Shown here: positions 21,413 to 31,411 of the stretch, piece after piece
Layout: every line of letters starts with the position of its first letter
Numbering within the stretch: position 1 is the stretch's first letter
Assembly: GCA_001936135.1 (NCBI GenBank)
Contig: CP012812.1
Coordinates: forward strand, 124,001-188,000
Reading direction: 5' to 3'
DNA length: 64,000 bases
DNA from: Saccharomycopsis fibuligera x Saccharomycopsis cf. fibuligera
Lineage: Eukaryota > Ascomycota > Saccharomycetes > Ascoideales > Saccharomycopsidaceae
Translations under genes and position numbers: made by a program
The notes under the pieces: model-generated
The model's database searches: none
Seen by the model: the letters and a program-made list of their open reading frames with translations, nothing else
What the model was told of the DNA's origin: nothing

Positions 21413-23089
21413 ATGAGTACACACGAAAAGAGTAGCAATGTTTCAGAGCTTCACCGCACTGATGCGGATTCCTCAACAACGTCAATCTCTGACACAAAAA
21501 TAGTTCCAATAAATAATGAGGACAACACTTCAATACTATTAACGTTTAACAATTCACGTTTAAGTTGGTTGGTGGTTGTGCTAACATTTGTGGCTTCCAT
21601 TTCCGGTTTCCTTTTCGGTTACGACACCGGTTACATTTCCTCCGCTTTGGTCTCTGTTGGTAAGGATTTGGACGGTCACGAATTAACTTATGCCAAAAAA
21701 GAATTGATCACTTCTGCCACTTCTTTGGGTGCTTTGATTGGTGCTATTTTTGCCGGTATTGGAGTTGATTTCTTTGGTAGAAAACCAGTGTTGATGCTTT
21801 CCAATATCTTGTTTATTGCTGGTAGTGGTATACAAACTGGCGCTCACTCCGTTGGTGTTATGATGGGCGGTAGATTTGTTATGGGAATTGGTGTTGGTAT
21901 TGGTTCTTTGTGTGCTCCATTGTACATTTCTGAATTGGCACCTTCCAATTTCCGTGGTAGACTTGTTATTCTTTTTGTTATGGGTATCACTGGTGGTCAA
22001 TTGATTGCTTATGGCATTGGTGCTGGTTTAAGTAAGGTGCATAATGGTTGGAGAATTCTTGTTGGCTTGAGTATAATTCCTCCATTTGTGCAACTTAGTT
22101 GTTTCACTATTTTACCAGATACCCCAAGATTTTATTTGATCAAAAACAAGATTGAAAAGGCTAAGGAAGTTCTTGTCAAAGTTTACCCAAATGTTGATGA
22201 AAGCATTATTGATGCTAGAATTCAGGAATTGATTAAAGTTAACAATGATATCCCAGGTGACAATATTTTCCAAAAGACTTGGAATGCCACGAAAGAAATT
22301 CATCGTGTTCCATCTAATTTCAGAGCCTTATTGATCTCTTGTGGCTTACAAGGTATTCAACAGTTTTCTTCTTGGAACTCATTGATGTACTTCTCTGCCA
22401 CGATTTTCGAAACCGTTGGTTTCAAAAACTCTACTGCAGTATCTATCATTATTGCTGGTACTAATTTGGTCTTTACTATTGTTGCATTTTTTACTATTGA
22501 CAGAATTGGTAGAAGAAAAATATTGCTTATTTCCATGCCAGGTTTGATCATTGCTTTGGTGGTCTGTGCTATTGCATTCCATTTCATGAATATTAAATTC
22601 ACCAACAATGACGCTATTGTTCAAAGTGAAGGTATTAGCGGTTGGGGTGTTGTTATTATCGTTGCCATGATTGCATTTGCTGCTTGTTATGCTATTGGTA
22701 TCGGTAATGTTCCATGGCAACAATCTGAATTATTCCCACAATCTGTTCGTGGTGTTGGTTGTTCTTATGCCACTGGGGTTAACTGGGCTGGTTCTCTAGT
22801 CATTTCTGCTTCGTTTTTGACAATGATGGAAAAGATGACCCCAACAGGTACCTTTTCCTTTTTTGCCGGCTTGATTTTAGTTGCTTGGATCCTTACTTAT
22901 TTCATGTATCCGGAATTGAGTGGCTTGGAATTGGAAGAAACTCAAAAAATTTTGACTGGTGGTTTCAACGTCAAAGCTTCTGAAAAGATGGCCAAGGACA
23001 GAAAGAAGCGTAATGTTGAAGCAGCTGTAAACATTCAAGCTTCTTTTGACAAAAAAGTCACTTCTACTGAAGTTATTGAAACTGTTTAA
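21413..23089 (+). CDS. ITR1: myo-inositol (sugar-type) transporter, Itr1/Itr2-like
   Basis: A 558-residue proton/myo-inositol symporter of the MFS sugar-porter family in the plasma membrane. Twelve hydrophobic segments start at about residue 50, after a Ser/Thr-rich cytosolic N-terminus. Sugar-porter hallmarks are present: [16 protein letters not shown] in TM1, [10 protein letters not shown] in loop 2-3, [17 protein letters not shown] (PESPR-like region), DTPRFYLI after TM6, [16 protein letters not shown] in TM7, [10 protein letters not shown] in loop 8-9 and [13 protein letters not shown] in TM10. The [16 protein letters not shown] and [13 protein letters not shown] forms fit the Itr subgroup better than hexose carriers. 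The substrate is inferred from that similarity. Codon use is strongly biased (TTG, GGT, GTT), consistent with good expression. Confidence 0.87.
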   Translation: MSTHEKSSNVSELHRTDADSSTTSISDTKIVPINNEDNTSILLTFNNSRLSWLVVVLTFVASISGFLFGYDTGYISSALVSVGKDLDGHELTYAKKELITSATSLGALIGAIFAGIGVDFFGRKPVLMLSNILFIAGSGIQTGAHSVGVMMGGRFVMGIGVGIGSLCAPLYISELAPSNFRGRLVILFVMGITGGQLIAYGIGAGLSKVHNGWRILVGLSIIPPFVQLSCFTILPDTPRFYLIKNKIEKAKEVLVKVYPNVDESIIDARIQELIKVNNDIPGDNIFQKTWNATKEIHRVPSNFRALLISCGLQGIQQFSSWNSLMYFSATIFETVGFKNSTAVSIIIAGTNLVFTIVAFFTIDRIGRRKILLISMPGLIIALVVCAIAFHFMNIKFTNNDAIVQSEGISGWGVVIIVAMIAFAACYAIGIGNVPWQQSELFPQSVRGVGCSYATGVNWAGSLVISASFLTMMEKMTPTGTFSFFAGLILVAWILTYFMYPELSGLELEETQKILTGGFNVKASEKMAKDRKKRNVEAAVNIQASFDKKVTSTEVIETV

Positions 23090-24424
23090 TTTTTTTTTTT
23101 TGTGTGTAGTTCAAGTGCACTCCTCAACTTCTTTCCTTCTTTGCATTGCATCTACTGCATTCGCATACCCTTCGCATTTGATAGAATGTTTTTCGTTTTT
23201 AGCCTTCTATTAACCTTTTATTATAGTTTGTTCGATTTCCGTGATTGTTTTCATTTTACTTTACTTGATTTCGACTACAAAATTTGCTTTATGAACCGTT
23301 ATGCTTTGTTTTGTTTTTCTTTCTCTATTTATATTTCTCAACCTTTTTAATCCTTGCACAGTTGCCATTTCAATTGTTTTTTTTTTTTTTTGCTCTTCTC
23401 TTTTCCTCTATACATTCGTTGGCTCTTTACTATTTCTTCCTATTATTTTTTGGCGTGATCATATTTTATCATTCTTTTTAATTTTTTTTTTTATTGTGGG
23501 TATAGTAATTTGATATTTATTTTTGGAGTTTTTTATTTTATCGTAATAAGAAGATTTGTTCCACAAAGTTTGCCCAAATCAAATACTTGTCTGTGTTATC
23601 ACAAATACTTGTCTGTGTTATCTCATATACTTGTTATAAGCATATTGTCATTTCAACCTATAATGCCAAGGTTTTTTTCATTCTAAACTCTAACTTGTCT
23701 ATGCCTTCTTTTCTCAACTTGTTTCTTTCCTTTTTTGTTTTCTTATAACATGCAAAATGAGCCTAGGAGAGTGAATCTCCTGTGTACGGTACGAAGAGTC
23801 ATGTAGAATTCAAGAATATTTATAAGGCTGCCTAAAGTAGGTGTATACTATATCAATAAAAAACAAAAATAAAACAATAAGACAATAATAAATTCCTTTT
23901 ATTCTGATAAGGTGATATATAAAGTGAGTACTAAAAAAAAGCAAAAAAGAAAATAAAGAAGAAAAGAGCAATGCAAGGAAGATGATGAAAATTTAAGAAG
24001 AAAATAAATAATGTTTCAGCCACCACTTAACACGAACAAAAAGGTTCAAAGTAGGTTCCTATTTTTTTAAAAGGTTTCTGTCCAGCCAACCAGCAGAATG
24101 GATGCAAAGAACAAGACATAAAAAAAAGTAACAATAGAAGCCGGAGAAAGAAACCAAGGAATATAAAAACAGATAAAAAGTTTTTGAGTCATATAATGAT
24201 TATGTTTTGCAAAATCAAATTGTGAATGTCGAAGGAACACATAAATCAAGCATGAAAACAAGAAAACGTGTAAAAGGACAAGCATATCTATAATGTAGAT
24301 GTAAATTGGTCTGAAGATAGTTAAAAGGGTAAAAATTAACAAGAAATTGAAACAAAAAAAAAAAAAAAATTAAAGACGTAAAACAAAACCAAAACCAGCA
24401 AATAGAAAGCAAAAAAAACCCCTA
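23090..24424. other. convergent intergenic region
   Basis: 3' flanks of ITR1-like (+) and VPS4 (-). Very T-rich in the first 450 bp, with a short tandem repeat at 23581-23638. ORFs at 23102-23513 and 24067-24412 are hydrophobic readings of T-rich DNA and are not called. Confidence 0.55.
23581..23638 (+). repeat. 22-bp tandem repeat, two and a half copies
   Basis: The unit AAATACTTGTCTGTGTTATC plus two bases occurs at 23581-23602 and 23603-23624. A partial, diverged third copy (ATATACTTGTTATA) follows. Confidence 0.85.
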
Positions 24425-25726
24425 TTAATTACCTTCCTGGCCAAAATCTTTAGTAAATTGTTCTTGCTTATCCAAGTCCTCTTTATTTACTGTTGGCCTT
24501 GCAGTTTTCACTGCCTTCAAGAAATCTTTCAAAGTCAAGTCAGGTTCTTTTAATTCATCTGCTTCAAGGTCCATCCAATTTAATTCTTTAGCATTTGCTG
24601 ATCCTGGTGAACATGGGGTATACCTAGTTTTACCATCCTCACATTCCACTGGCTCAAAATGGGTTGCTGATTGAATTTTCCTTATTGGCTCCATTAATGC
24701 ATCTCTAACAATAACTGATATATCTGAACCTGAATAACCATCAGTCATTTCCGCCAACACTTTATAATCGCTTTTACTTAACGAGCACGGGGTACTGCCA
24801 ACATTCAATTCGAACATTCTTATTCTTGCCTGAACATCAGGCAATCCAATATAAATTCTTTTTTCAAATCTTCTTCTTATAGCAGCGTCTAACTGCCATG
24901 GGATATTAGTGGCCCCCAATACAAGCACACCAGAAGAGTCATTACCCACACCATTCATCTGTACAAGCAACTCAGTTTTAATTCTTCTACTAGCTTCAGA
25001 TTCACCCTCACCTCTTGGCCCACATAATGCGTCCACTTCATCAATGAAAATGATTGAAGGTTTATTTTCTCTAGCCATTTTGAATAGCTGTTTGACCAAT
25101 CTTTCAGATTCACCCATCCATTTAGATACCAAGTCAGACGAAGAAACTGAAAAGAAAGTAGAGTTAGCCTCAGTAGCTACTGCTTTTGCTAAAAACGATT
25201 TACCAGTACCTGGAGGACCGAAAAGTAATATACCATTTATTGGTTTTCTCTTGCCAGTGAACAAATGTGGGAATTTAACTGGCAATATAACCGCTTCTTT
25301 CAAGGATTCTTTAGCAGGTTCAAGCCCAGCCACATCGTCCCATTTGATATTTGGTTTCTCGCTCAATATCGAGCCAGCTAATGCATTTTTAAGTTTCTTA
25401 GTTTCATTGTCATCATCATCGCCATTGCCGTTGCCACCATCTTGACTTTTTGCCTTCGTTGATCCATTGCTAGGATTGGTCTCTGCAGCTTTATCTTCTT
25501 TTTCTAAATGTTCTTTGAGCTTTTCTGCTCTAGATAAGTACTCAGTGAATTTTGCCTTGAGCACTTCTTTGGTTTTGGCATTTTTTTCATACTTGAGGGC
25601 AAGCATCAAATAATCGAGGCCATTAAAGTAAAGCTGATAAGCGTCAGCATAACGAGTAGCTGAGTCTGCTTCCACTGCTTCACGAATAAGATCTATGCCT
25701 TTAGTCAAAAAGTCAGGATTTGACAT
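24425..25726 (-). CDS. VPS4: VPS4 AAA ATPase of the ESCRT pathway
   Basis: A 433-residue AAA ATPase that disassembles ESCRT-III on endosomes and so drives multivesicular body sorting. The order is an N-terminal MIT domain (about 1-75), a linker with Gly/Asn/Asp-rich sequence (about 85-110), and the AAA cassette from about 125. Walker A is GPPGTGKS (170-177), Walker B IIFIDE (225-230), pore loop KWMGES (202-207), sensor 1 GATNIPW (271-277), and arginine fingers R285/R286. The C-terminal beta-domain and helix follow. The length matches S. cerevisiae Vps4 (437). Nothing is missing. No in-frame CTG codon was found, which suggests purifying avoidance of that codon. Confidence 0.96.
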   Translation of the reverse strand: MSNPDFLTKGIDLIREAVEADSATRYADAYQLYFNGLDYLMLALKYEKNAKTKEVLKAKFTEYLSRAEKLKEHLEKEDKAAETNPSNGSTKAKSQDGGNGNGDDDDNETKKLKNALAGSILSEKPNIKWDDVAGLEPAKESLKEAVILPVKFPHLFTGKRKPINGILLFGPPGTGKSFLAKAVATEANSTFFSVSSSDLVSKWMGESERLVKQLFKMARENKPSIIFIDEVDALCGPRGEGESEASRRIKTELLVQMNGVGNDSSGVLVLGATNIPWQLDAAIRRRFEKRIYIGLPDVQARIRMFELNVGSTPCSLSKSDYKVLAEMTDGYSGSDISVIVRDALMEPIRKIQSATHFEPVECEDGKTRYTPCSPGSANAKELNWMDLEADELKEPDLTLKDFLKAVKTARPTVNKEDLDKQEQFTKDFGQEGN

Positions 25727-26104
25727 GCCTTCGATGTGATTTTGGTAGATAAGGATGTTTCGCTGAATATATTACTGGCAATATATATATGACTGCCTGT
25801 CAAAGGTGCTGCCGAGCCTGCCCCTAAATGGTCAACCATCCTGATTCATTGGGTCTTGTTTACTGTTTGCAACTTGTGCTTTCTTTTTCGGGGCAGCGAG
25901 AGGCGGAGACAGGGGCTCGCAACGTTTATATAATGAGGGTGTTGATGGATGCCCGGACATAATCTTTGCACCCCATAAATTGAAGATCTAAGGTTACCCT
26001 GATTTAGTGAATTCTTTTACGCAAAATCCACATATATGGTATATGCATGAGTTTTCACATAAAACTGCATTTGAAATGCACATACCTGCATTCGTCACTA
26101 TTCC

Positions 26105-26131
26105 TTTTTTTTTTTTTTTTTTTTTTTTTTT
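26105..26131 (+). promoter_or_regulatory. 27-T tract in HOM2 promoter
   Basis: A long poly(dT) tract upstream of the Gcn4 site. Such tracts exclude nucleosomes in yeast promoters and may keep the Gcn4 site open. Confidence 0.6.
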
Positions 26132-26190
26132 CTGCGCATTTTTTTTTCTTTTTTTTGGGTTGTCGACCGTTTCTTTTGCTCCGTCACCGG

Positions 26191-26197
26191 TGACTCA
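26191..26197 (+). promoter_or_regulatory. Gcn4 binding site upstream of HOM2
   Basis: TGACTCA is a perfect bZIP Gcn4 consensus. It lies 193 bp before the HOM2 ATG, between a T tract and a TATA-like box. HOM2 is a classic general amino acid control target in yeast. Confidence 0.7.
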
Positions 26198-26389
26198 GCT
26201 AATTGATGAGCGGTATTTATAAAAAAGGCTCATGATGACAGTTTTGATTTCTCCGGAGCCTTGATTCTGATTTACTAGTATCGCTACTATTTTCTTCTTG
26301 GATCATCCATATTACTGATCAAAGTTATACTCACACAGTATAATTTCTAGTCATACAATTACATATCACATATATCAAATATACTAAAA

Positions 26390-27493
26390 ATGGTTCAAGG
26401 AGCTAAAAAGAAAGCCGGTGTCTTGGGTGCCACTGGTAGTGTTGGTCAAAGATTCATTTTGCTTTTAGGAGATCATCCAGATTTTGAACTTTACAAGCTT
26501 GGTGCATCTGGCCGTAGTGCTGGCAAAAAATACAAGGATGCGGTCACTTGGAAACAAACCATTCTTTTACCAAAATCTGCTGAAGATATCATAGTGGAGG
26601 AATGTACTTATGAAGCATTCAAAGACTGTGATGTTGTCTTTAGCGGATTGGATCATGATTATGCTGGTCCAATTGAAGAAAGCTTCTCCAAGAATGGTTT
26701 AGCCGTTGTTTCTAATGCTAAGAATTATAGAAGACATTCTGATGTTCCATTAGTTGTGCCAATTGTTAACACTGATCATATCGACATTGTGGAAAATAGA
26801 GTCAAGGCTGCTGCTTCTCAAGGAAAAACTAAACCAGGTTTCATCATTTGTATCTCCAACTGTTCCACTGCTGGTCTTGTGGCTCCATTGAAACCATTGG
26901 TTGACAAATTCGGTCCAATTGAATTGTTGACTACTACCACCTTACAAGCCATCTCCGGTGCTGGTTTCAGTCCAGGGTTCCCAGGTATCGATATCTTGGA
27001 TAATATCGTGCCATACATTGGTGGGGAAGAAGAAAAAATCGAATGGGAAACCAAAAAAATTTTGGCTAATGTCAATGCTGTCGGTGATGGGTTCGACATT
27101 CTCACTGACAAAGATATCAAAGTTAGTGCTCAATGCACTAGAGTGCCAGTCAGTGATGGTCACACTGAATGCATCAGTTTGAAATTTAAAAACAGACCAG
27201 CTCCTTCCATTCCTGAAGTGAAGAAAGCATTGGCTGATTACGTATGTGATGCTTACAAGGTTGGTTGTCCATCTGCTCCGGAACATCCAGTTATCGTGTT
27301 GGAAGAAAACGATAGACCACAACCAAGATTGGACAGGGACAGAGGTAACGGTTTTGCCGTCACCGTTGGTAGAGTTAGAGAAGATCCAGTGTTGGATGTT
27401 AAAATGGTAGTGTTGTCTCATAACACTGTTATTGGTGCTGCCGGAGCTGGTGTTTTAATTGGTGAATACTTGGTCAAGAAGAATATCATCTGA
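26390..27493 (+). CDS. HOM2: aspartate-semialdehyde dehydrogenase
   Basis: A 367-residue NADPH-dependent enzyme that reduces aspartyl-4-phosphate to aspartate semialdehyde, the branch-leading step to threonine, methionine and homoserine. The Rossmann motif GATGSVGQ is at 13-20. The active-site cysteine is C158 in [15 protein letters not shown]. Other family blocks are [44 protein letters not shown] and [16 protein letters not shown]. The C-terminal [19 protein letters not shown] is also typical. Length is normal (S. cerevisiae 365). Codon use is strongly biased, as for a highly expressed gene. Expression is probably under Gcn4 (site 193 bp upstream). Confidence 0.96.
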   Translation: MVQGAKKKAGVLGATGSVGQRFILLLGDHPDFELYKLGASGRSAGKKYKDAVTWKQTILLPKSAEDIIVEECTYEAFKDCDVVFSGLDHDYAGPIEESFSKNGLAVVSNAKNYRRHSDVPLVVPIVNTDHIDIVENRVKAAASQGKTKPGFIICISNCSTAGLVAPLKPLVDKFGPIELLTTTTLQAISGAGFSPGFPGIDILDNIVPYIGGEEEKIEWETKKILANVNAVGDGFDILTDKDIKVSAQCTRVPVSDGHTECISLKFKNRPAPSIPEVKKALADYVCDAYKVGCPSAPEHPVIVLEENDRPQPRLDRDRGNGFAVTVGRVREDPVLDVKMVVLSHNTVIGAAGAGVLIGEYLVKKNII

Positions 27494-28292
27494 GGCATTT
27501 GGTTTTAGATTTTGTTGATGTTGGTGTTATGATTTGCAACAAGCATACTGTTTTTATGTACGTAAGCATTGCTAATAAATTTCTAGAGTCTTATTTTTGA
27601 ATAATCTTGTAGCTGCATATTATCGTGAATTATTTAGGAGTGTAGCATACAAATCATTCGCGCAAATTTTTAATGATGGCGATTAATAATACAAACCGCC
27701 GATAAGTTAAGCGTTTATTTCTCAACTACAATTATTCGAGGAAGAACAACACATTTGTAAATGCGAAGCTTGCTAATAGTAGCGCTTCTGGATTGATAAT
27801 ATATTATAACAGTGCAATTAAGCATGAATTAACCATGGGCAAATCAGTTTAGTAATAATGAATCCTGGACGACACTTTGAGAAGAGCAAAAGAAAAAAAA
27901 TTTGACAAAAGACCGGTCGCGCAGCGAGAAAATGACAAAAAAAAAATGATGAGGAAATCTATCAAAGAACTAAAACATTTGTGGAACAGAATATAAATGG
28001 CAAAAAAAAAAAAAATGATTTTTGGAAGAACAAAAAAAAGTAATTATTAGAAACAAATGGCCAAAAGATGATTAAACAAACAAATATTAGGAAGGTAATA
28101 ATAAACCAAAAAAAAACAACCAAAAAACTAAAAAACACATCAGGACTGCATTCTGCAGTAAGATTGTGTTTTCTAATTAGCTATGGATTTGCTAACAGGA
28201 GCGTGAAGTAGTTGATTGAATAAGGATAATGTGTTTTGCTGTGAATTAGTATTTTTTCATTTTTAAGATTTTTTTGAATGCTAAAGCTTCAA
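27494..28292. other. convergent intergenic region
   Basis: 3' flanks of HOM2 (+) and the MFS gene (-). Rich in A runs on the plus strand from 27890 to 28140. No gene supported. Confidence 0.6.
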
Positions 28293-30215
28293 TTATGGAC
28301 TAGCAGAATAGTTCTCTTTGCATAATTTAGCTCTTAAGTGGGCACCATACTTATAGAAAGTAAATGGAATAAGCACCATTGCCAAAGAAATAAATGCCAA
28401 CAAGAAACTAGCCCACAACAAGCCCAAATTGTGATACATTTGGGTGGTGAACAATGGGAAAGCACCACCACCGGCAGAACGCAAAAACACTTTGGTGGCC
28501 AAAGCAGAAGCAGAATATAATGCGTAAGTATCAATAATGTAATTGTTGATGGAATAATAGATCAACACCATACCATAACCAAAGGCAAGACCAGAAGAAC
28601 ATGGACCAACCCATATGATACCTTTATGAGAGGTAGCACCAAGAATAAACAAGGCAATAGCTGGGAATGGAGAACCAATCATGGCACCAATCAATCTATC
28701 TTCAGGAGTTGGAGTACGTCTTTTAGACATGGCGACATATTTTTTTTCCAAAATTGGGGTAGTAACGAGAGCAAAGAGAGCACCGATTAAAATAGCAATG
28801 AACATCAAACCAGTGATACCATCATTGTAACCATATAATTCAGAAAAAATGACTGGATATGCAAAGAAAAATGCATACAAAAGAGCATAAATCAAGCAAA
28901 CGTAAAAGCACATTAAATCCAACACTGGTTCAGTAATGACAAAGTAAAGAGGACGGAGCAAGCAATTTTGAACAATTTCTTTCAATGACAAACCTTGAGC
29001 TTCTTGTTCAGTCATAATCTTTGGGTTACCGGTTTCTTTTCTAAGTCTGCGAGCTTTGCGTTTCAAAATCACTGGAGCATAAGTTTCAGGCACCATTGAT
29101 GAAGTGACCCAACAAATACCGGCAAAAGCCATGTTGACCCAAAACATCAATCTGTAACGCCAAACAATATCATGGCCTTCGGTACCGACATTAACCCAGC
29201 CACTGATTAAAGGACCAAAAACTGGACCAGAGTATGGACAGAAGGCAAAGAAACTGATACCTAAACCTCTAGTTTCTTGTGGGAACATATCAGCAATAGA
29301 ACCACCAACAAGAGTCAAACCAGAAGAGGCAAAGACACCACAAAGGAAACGACAAGCTAACAAACCACCGATATTTGGAGAAAATGCACAAGGGATTTGG
29401 AAAAGGGTGTATAAAAACAACGAGATGAAATAAACTGGTCTTCTACCAATTTGTTCAGACAATGGGGCCCAAATCAATGGGCCAACAGAGAAACCAAACA
29501 CCATCAATGAGACACTTAAAGTAGAGACTTCAGTGGAAACATGGTAACGTTCGTTGATCAAAGTAAGACCACCAGTGACACAAGCAGAACCAAAGGCAAC
29601 GGCAATGACCAAGATGGAAAGAATCAAAGTGTAGGACCATCTTTTGAAGTCAGACCAGTTATGAGGATTTTCTGGATCGTTGGTGACAAAAGTGACGAAC
29701 TCTATTTCTGGATCTGTTTCGTAATCTTTGCCAGCGGCTACTTCCAGCCCCAGCGAAGACTTTTCCTTGGTAACTTGCGGCAGCTGCAAAGGCTGCTGTT
29801 GCTGCTGCTGGTCATCGAGATCGGTTCTATTCAAGTGGGCGGTTCTAGTTCTGGAAAGGTTTGCCGGGGTTCTACCAATGCTGTGCAAGGACGACACGGG
29901 AACCAAACCGGTTTCGGTTTCCATAGTATATTCCTCGGGGAAGATTGGGTTTTGGAGATATTGAGGAGTATTGATATCAGGGGCGGTTGGCTCAGCGCTA
30001 AGACCAGCACTGCGCAAAGACTTTGCTGTTTCTGTCTTTATCAACTTGACCCTGTTGTTGGTGGATGCTCTCGAAAGGTATTCGGAGAGCTCACTTTGAG
30101 CGTCTTCATTGTCGTTGGGGATATATGGCTGAGGGCCATTATCAGTATCCACGGCGTTTGAGTTGATGGATCTGGAGTCATGACTACTAGCGTCGAATTT
30201 GCTTTTGTCAGACAT
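28293..30215 (-). CDS. DHA1 MFS multidrug/polyamine transporter, Flu1/Tpo-type
   Basis: A 640-residue drug:H+ antiporter of the 12-span DHA1 family, related to Candida Flu1 and S. cerevisiae Tpo proteins. A cytosolic N-terminus of about 190 residues is acidic and Gln-rich. The signature block NDPENPHNWSDFKRW precedes TM1. Loop 2-3 has the motif-A sequence LSEQIGRRPVYF. TM5 has the antiporter-type run YSGPVFGPLISGW (motif C, GPxxGP). ETYAPVILKRKARRLRKETG follows TM6, as in the family. TM segments end near residue 625. Substrates are likely drugs and/or polyamines, but this cannot be settled from sequence. A second DHA1 protein lies 11 kb away (40808-42634), but they are not tandem duplicates. 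Confidence 0.88.
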   Translation of the reverse strand: MSDKSKFDASSHDSRSINSNAVDTDNGPQPYIPNDNEDAQSELSEYLSRASTNNRVKLIKTETAKSLRSAGLSAEPTAPDINTPQYLQNPIFPEEYTMETETGLVPVSSLHSIGRTPANLSRTRTAHLNRTDLDDQQQQQQPLQLPQVTKEKSSLGLEVAAGKDYETDPEIEFVTFVTNDPENPHNWSDFKRWSYTLILSILVIAVAFGSACVTGGLTLINERYHVSTEVSTLSVSLMVFGFSVGPLIWAPLSEQIGRRPVYFISLFLYTLFQIPCAFSPNIGGLLACRFLCGVFASSGLTLVGGSIADMFPQETRGLGISFFAFCPYSGPVFGPLISGWVNVGTEGHDIVWRYRLMFWVNMAFAGICWVTSSMVPETYAPVILKRKARRLRKETGNPKIMTEQEAQGLSLKEIVQNCLLRPLYFVITEPVLDLMCFYVCLIYALLYAFFFAYPVIFSELYGYNDGITGLMFIAILIGALFALVTTPILEKKYVAMSKRRTPTPEDRLIGAMIGSPFPAIALFILGATSHKGIIWVGPCSSGLAFGYGMVLIYYSINNYIIDTYALYSASALATKVFLRSAGGGAFPLFTTQMYHNLGLLWASFLLAFISLAMVLIPFTFYKYGAHLRAKLCKENYSASP

Positions 30216-30619
30216 GATTATTTATTTATGTGTAGGAGTTGCAGAAAAAGGATGAAATTCCTATGTATGTTGAGAGGAACGGAGGGAGGGCCTTGTAATG
30301 GAGCGGAGGCCTAATGTAAGTATTGATCGATGAGCAAAAGAAGGATGAGGGGGAATGGTATAAGACGAAAAGCGTACGTGGGATTGAAACGAAAACAGAA
30401 TATAAAACTACAGCAATAAAAAGGGGGAAAAGGCCAGCAATATATATAATGCGGATACAGCGCCCCAGCAAGGATGGGAGAGAAGGTTTTTTTATTTGAG
30501 TTTATTTAGGATTGATGGCTACAGCAAAATTTGTTGGTTCGCTGCTTCCGCGCGGTTTTCTACTGTTTTCTACTACTGCGCTTGGCGCTGAGAGAAAAGT
30601 GACAGGCGCTGCAGCGGTA

Positions 30620-30658
30620 GTAATAACAACAACAACAACAACAATAATTATAATAATT

Positions 30659-30696
<38 letters not shown>

Positions 30697-30712
30697 AAAA
30701 ATAATAATAATA
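30620..30712 (+). repeat. AAC and AAT trinucleotide repeats
   Basis: About six AAC units are followed by an interrupted AAT/GAT-rich tract to 30712. Confidence 0.9.
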
Positions 30713-31182
30713 GGTCTAGTATATACCGGCATACTATGGCATACACACTATGCCTTAATACCCACCACCAACAATTAGAACAGTTAGAACAGTCAGACAA
30801 TTGCCGCTCTCGATCGGCTCACGCAATTGCGCTCTTCGCTCTGTCTCAGGCGATTGCTGTTTTATACCGCGACACCACCCATCGCTACACTGACAGCCAC
30901 ACACACATTTTCTCTCTCTCTCTCTCTCGCTGTCCGTAGCTTTCGACTACTCTTCTTTCTGCTTTCGCGCCCTTTCGCGCCCTCTCTGGGTGCACTCAGA
31001 GTGGCAAATTCACTTCGTTTGCCGTTTAGTCACCTCAACTTCCGCTGTGCACAGACGCACAAACTGCGTGAAATTCTGTCACCCAACGCACCCTGAAAAC
31101 CTTAATCCGTGCGTCTTTTTCTTTTTCTTTTAATCTCGCTTCACGTTCCAAGGGTCTCCGGGTACAGTAGCGTACTATAGTA

Positions 31183-31209
31183 GTGTGTGTGTGTGTGTGT
31201 GTGTGTGTG
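31183..31209 (+). repeat. (GT)n microsatellite
   Basis: An uninterrupted GT dinucleotide run of 27 bases, downstream of MRC1. Confidence 0.95.
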
Positions 31210-31411
31210 CTACTGCTACCAAAAAATAATACGAGCAAAAGAACCATTATCGGGAATACAGGTGCATCAAGAAATATAGTAGTATAGTACATTCAGCTTA
31301 TATTACACACGCTATGGAAATAAAGTAAGTCAACAAAAAAAAAAAAAAAAAAAAAAAATTAAAAAAATAGAATTAGTTTTTAAACTCCACACCGTTTCTT
31401 ATCTTCCTCAT

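Larger units (their letters stand above)
25727..26389. other. divergent promoter region VPS4 / HOM2
   Basis: 663 bp between divergent starts. It holds a 27-T tract (26105-26131), a Gcn4-type site (26191-26197) and a TATA-like TATTTATAAA (about 26214-26223), all arranged for HOM2. Confidence 0.6.
30216..31411. other. intergenic region rich in microsatellites
   Basis: 1.2 kb upstream of the Flu1/Tpo-type gene and downstream of MRC1. It contains AAC/AAT repeats (30620-30712), a CT run near 30911-30930, a GT run (31183-31209) and a 24-A run (31335-31358). ORFs at 30502-31292 are repeats read as protein and are not called. Confidence 0.6.

Noticed and set aside
24067-24412. Hydrophobic ORFs next to the VPS4 3' end
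   Set aside because: T-rich 3'-UTR DNA reads as Phe/Leu/Tyr in any frame.
30502-30778. ORFs with long Ile or Thr runs
   Set aside because: They are translations of the AAT/AAC microsatellite.
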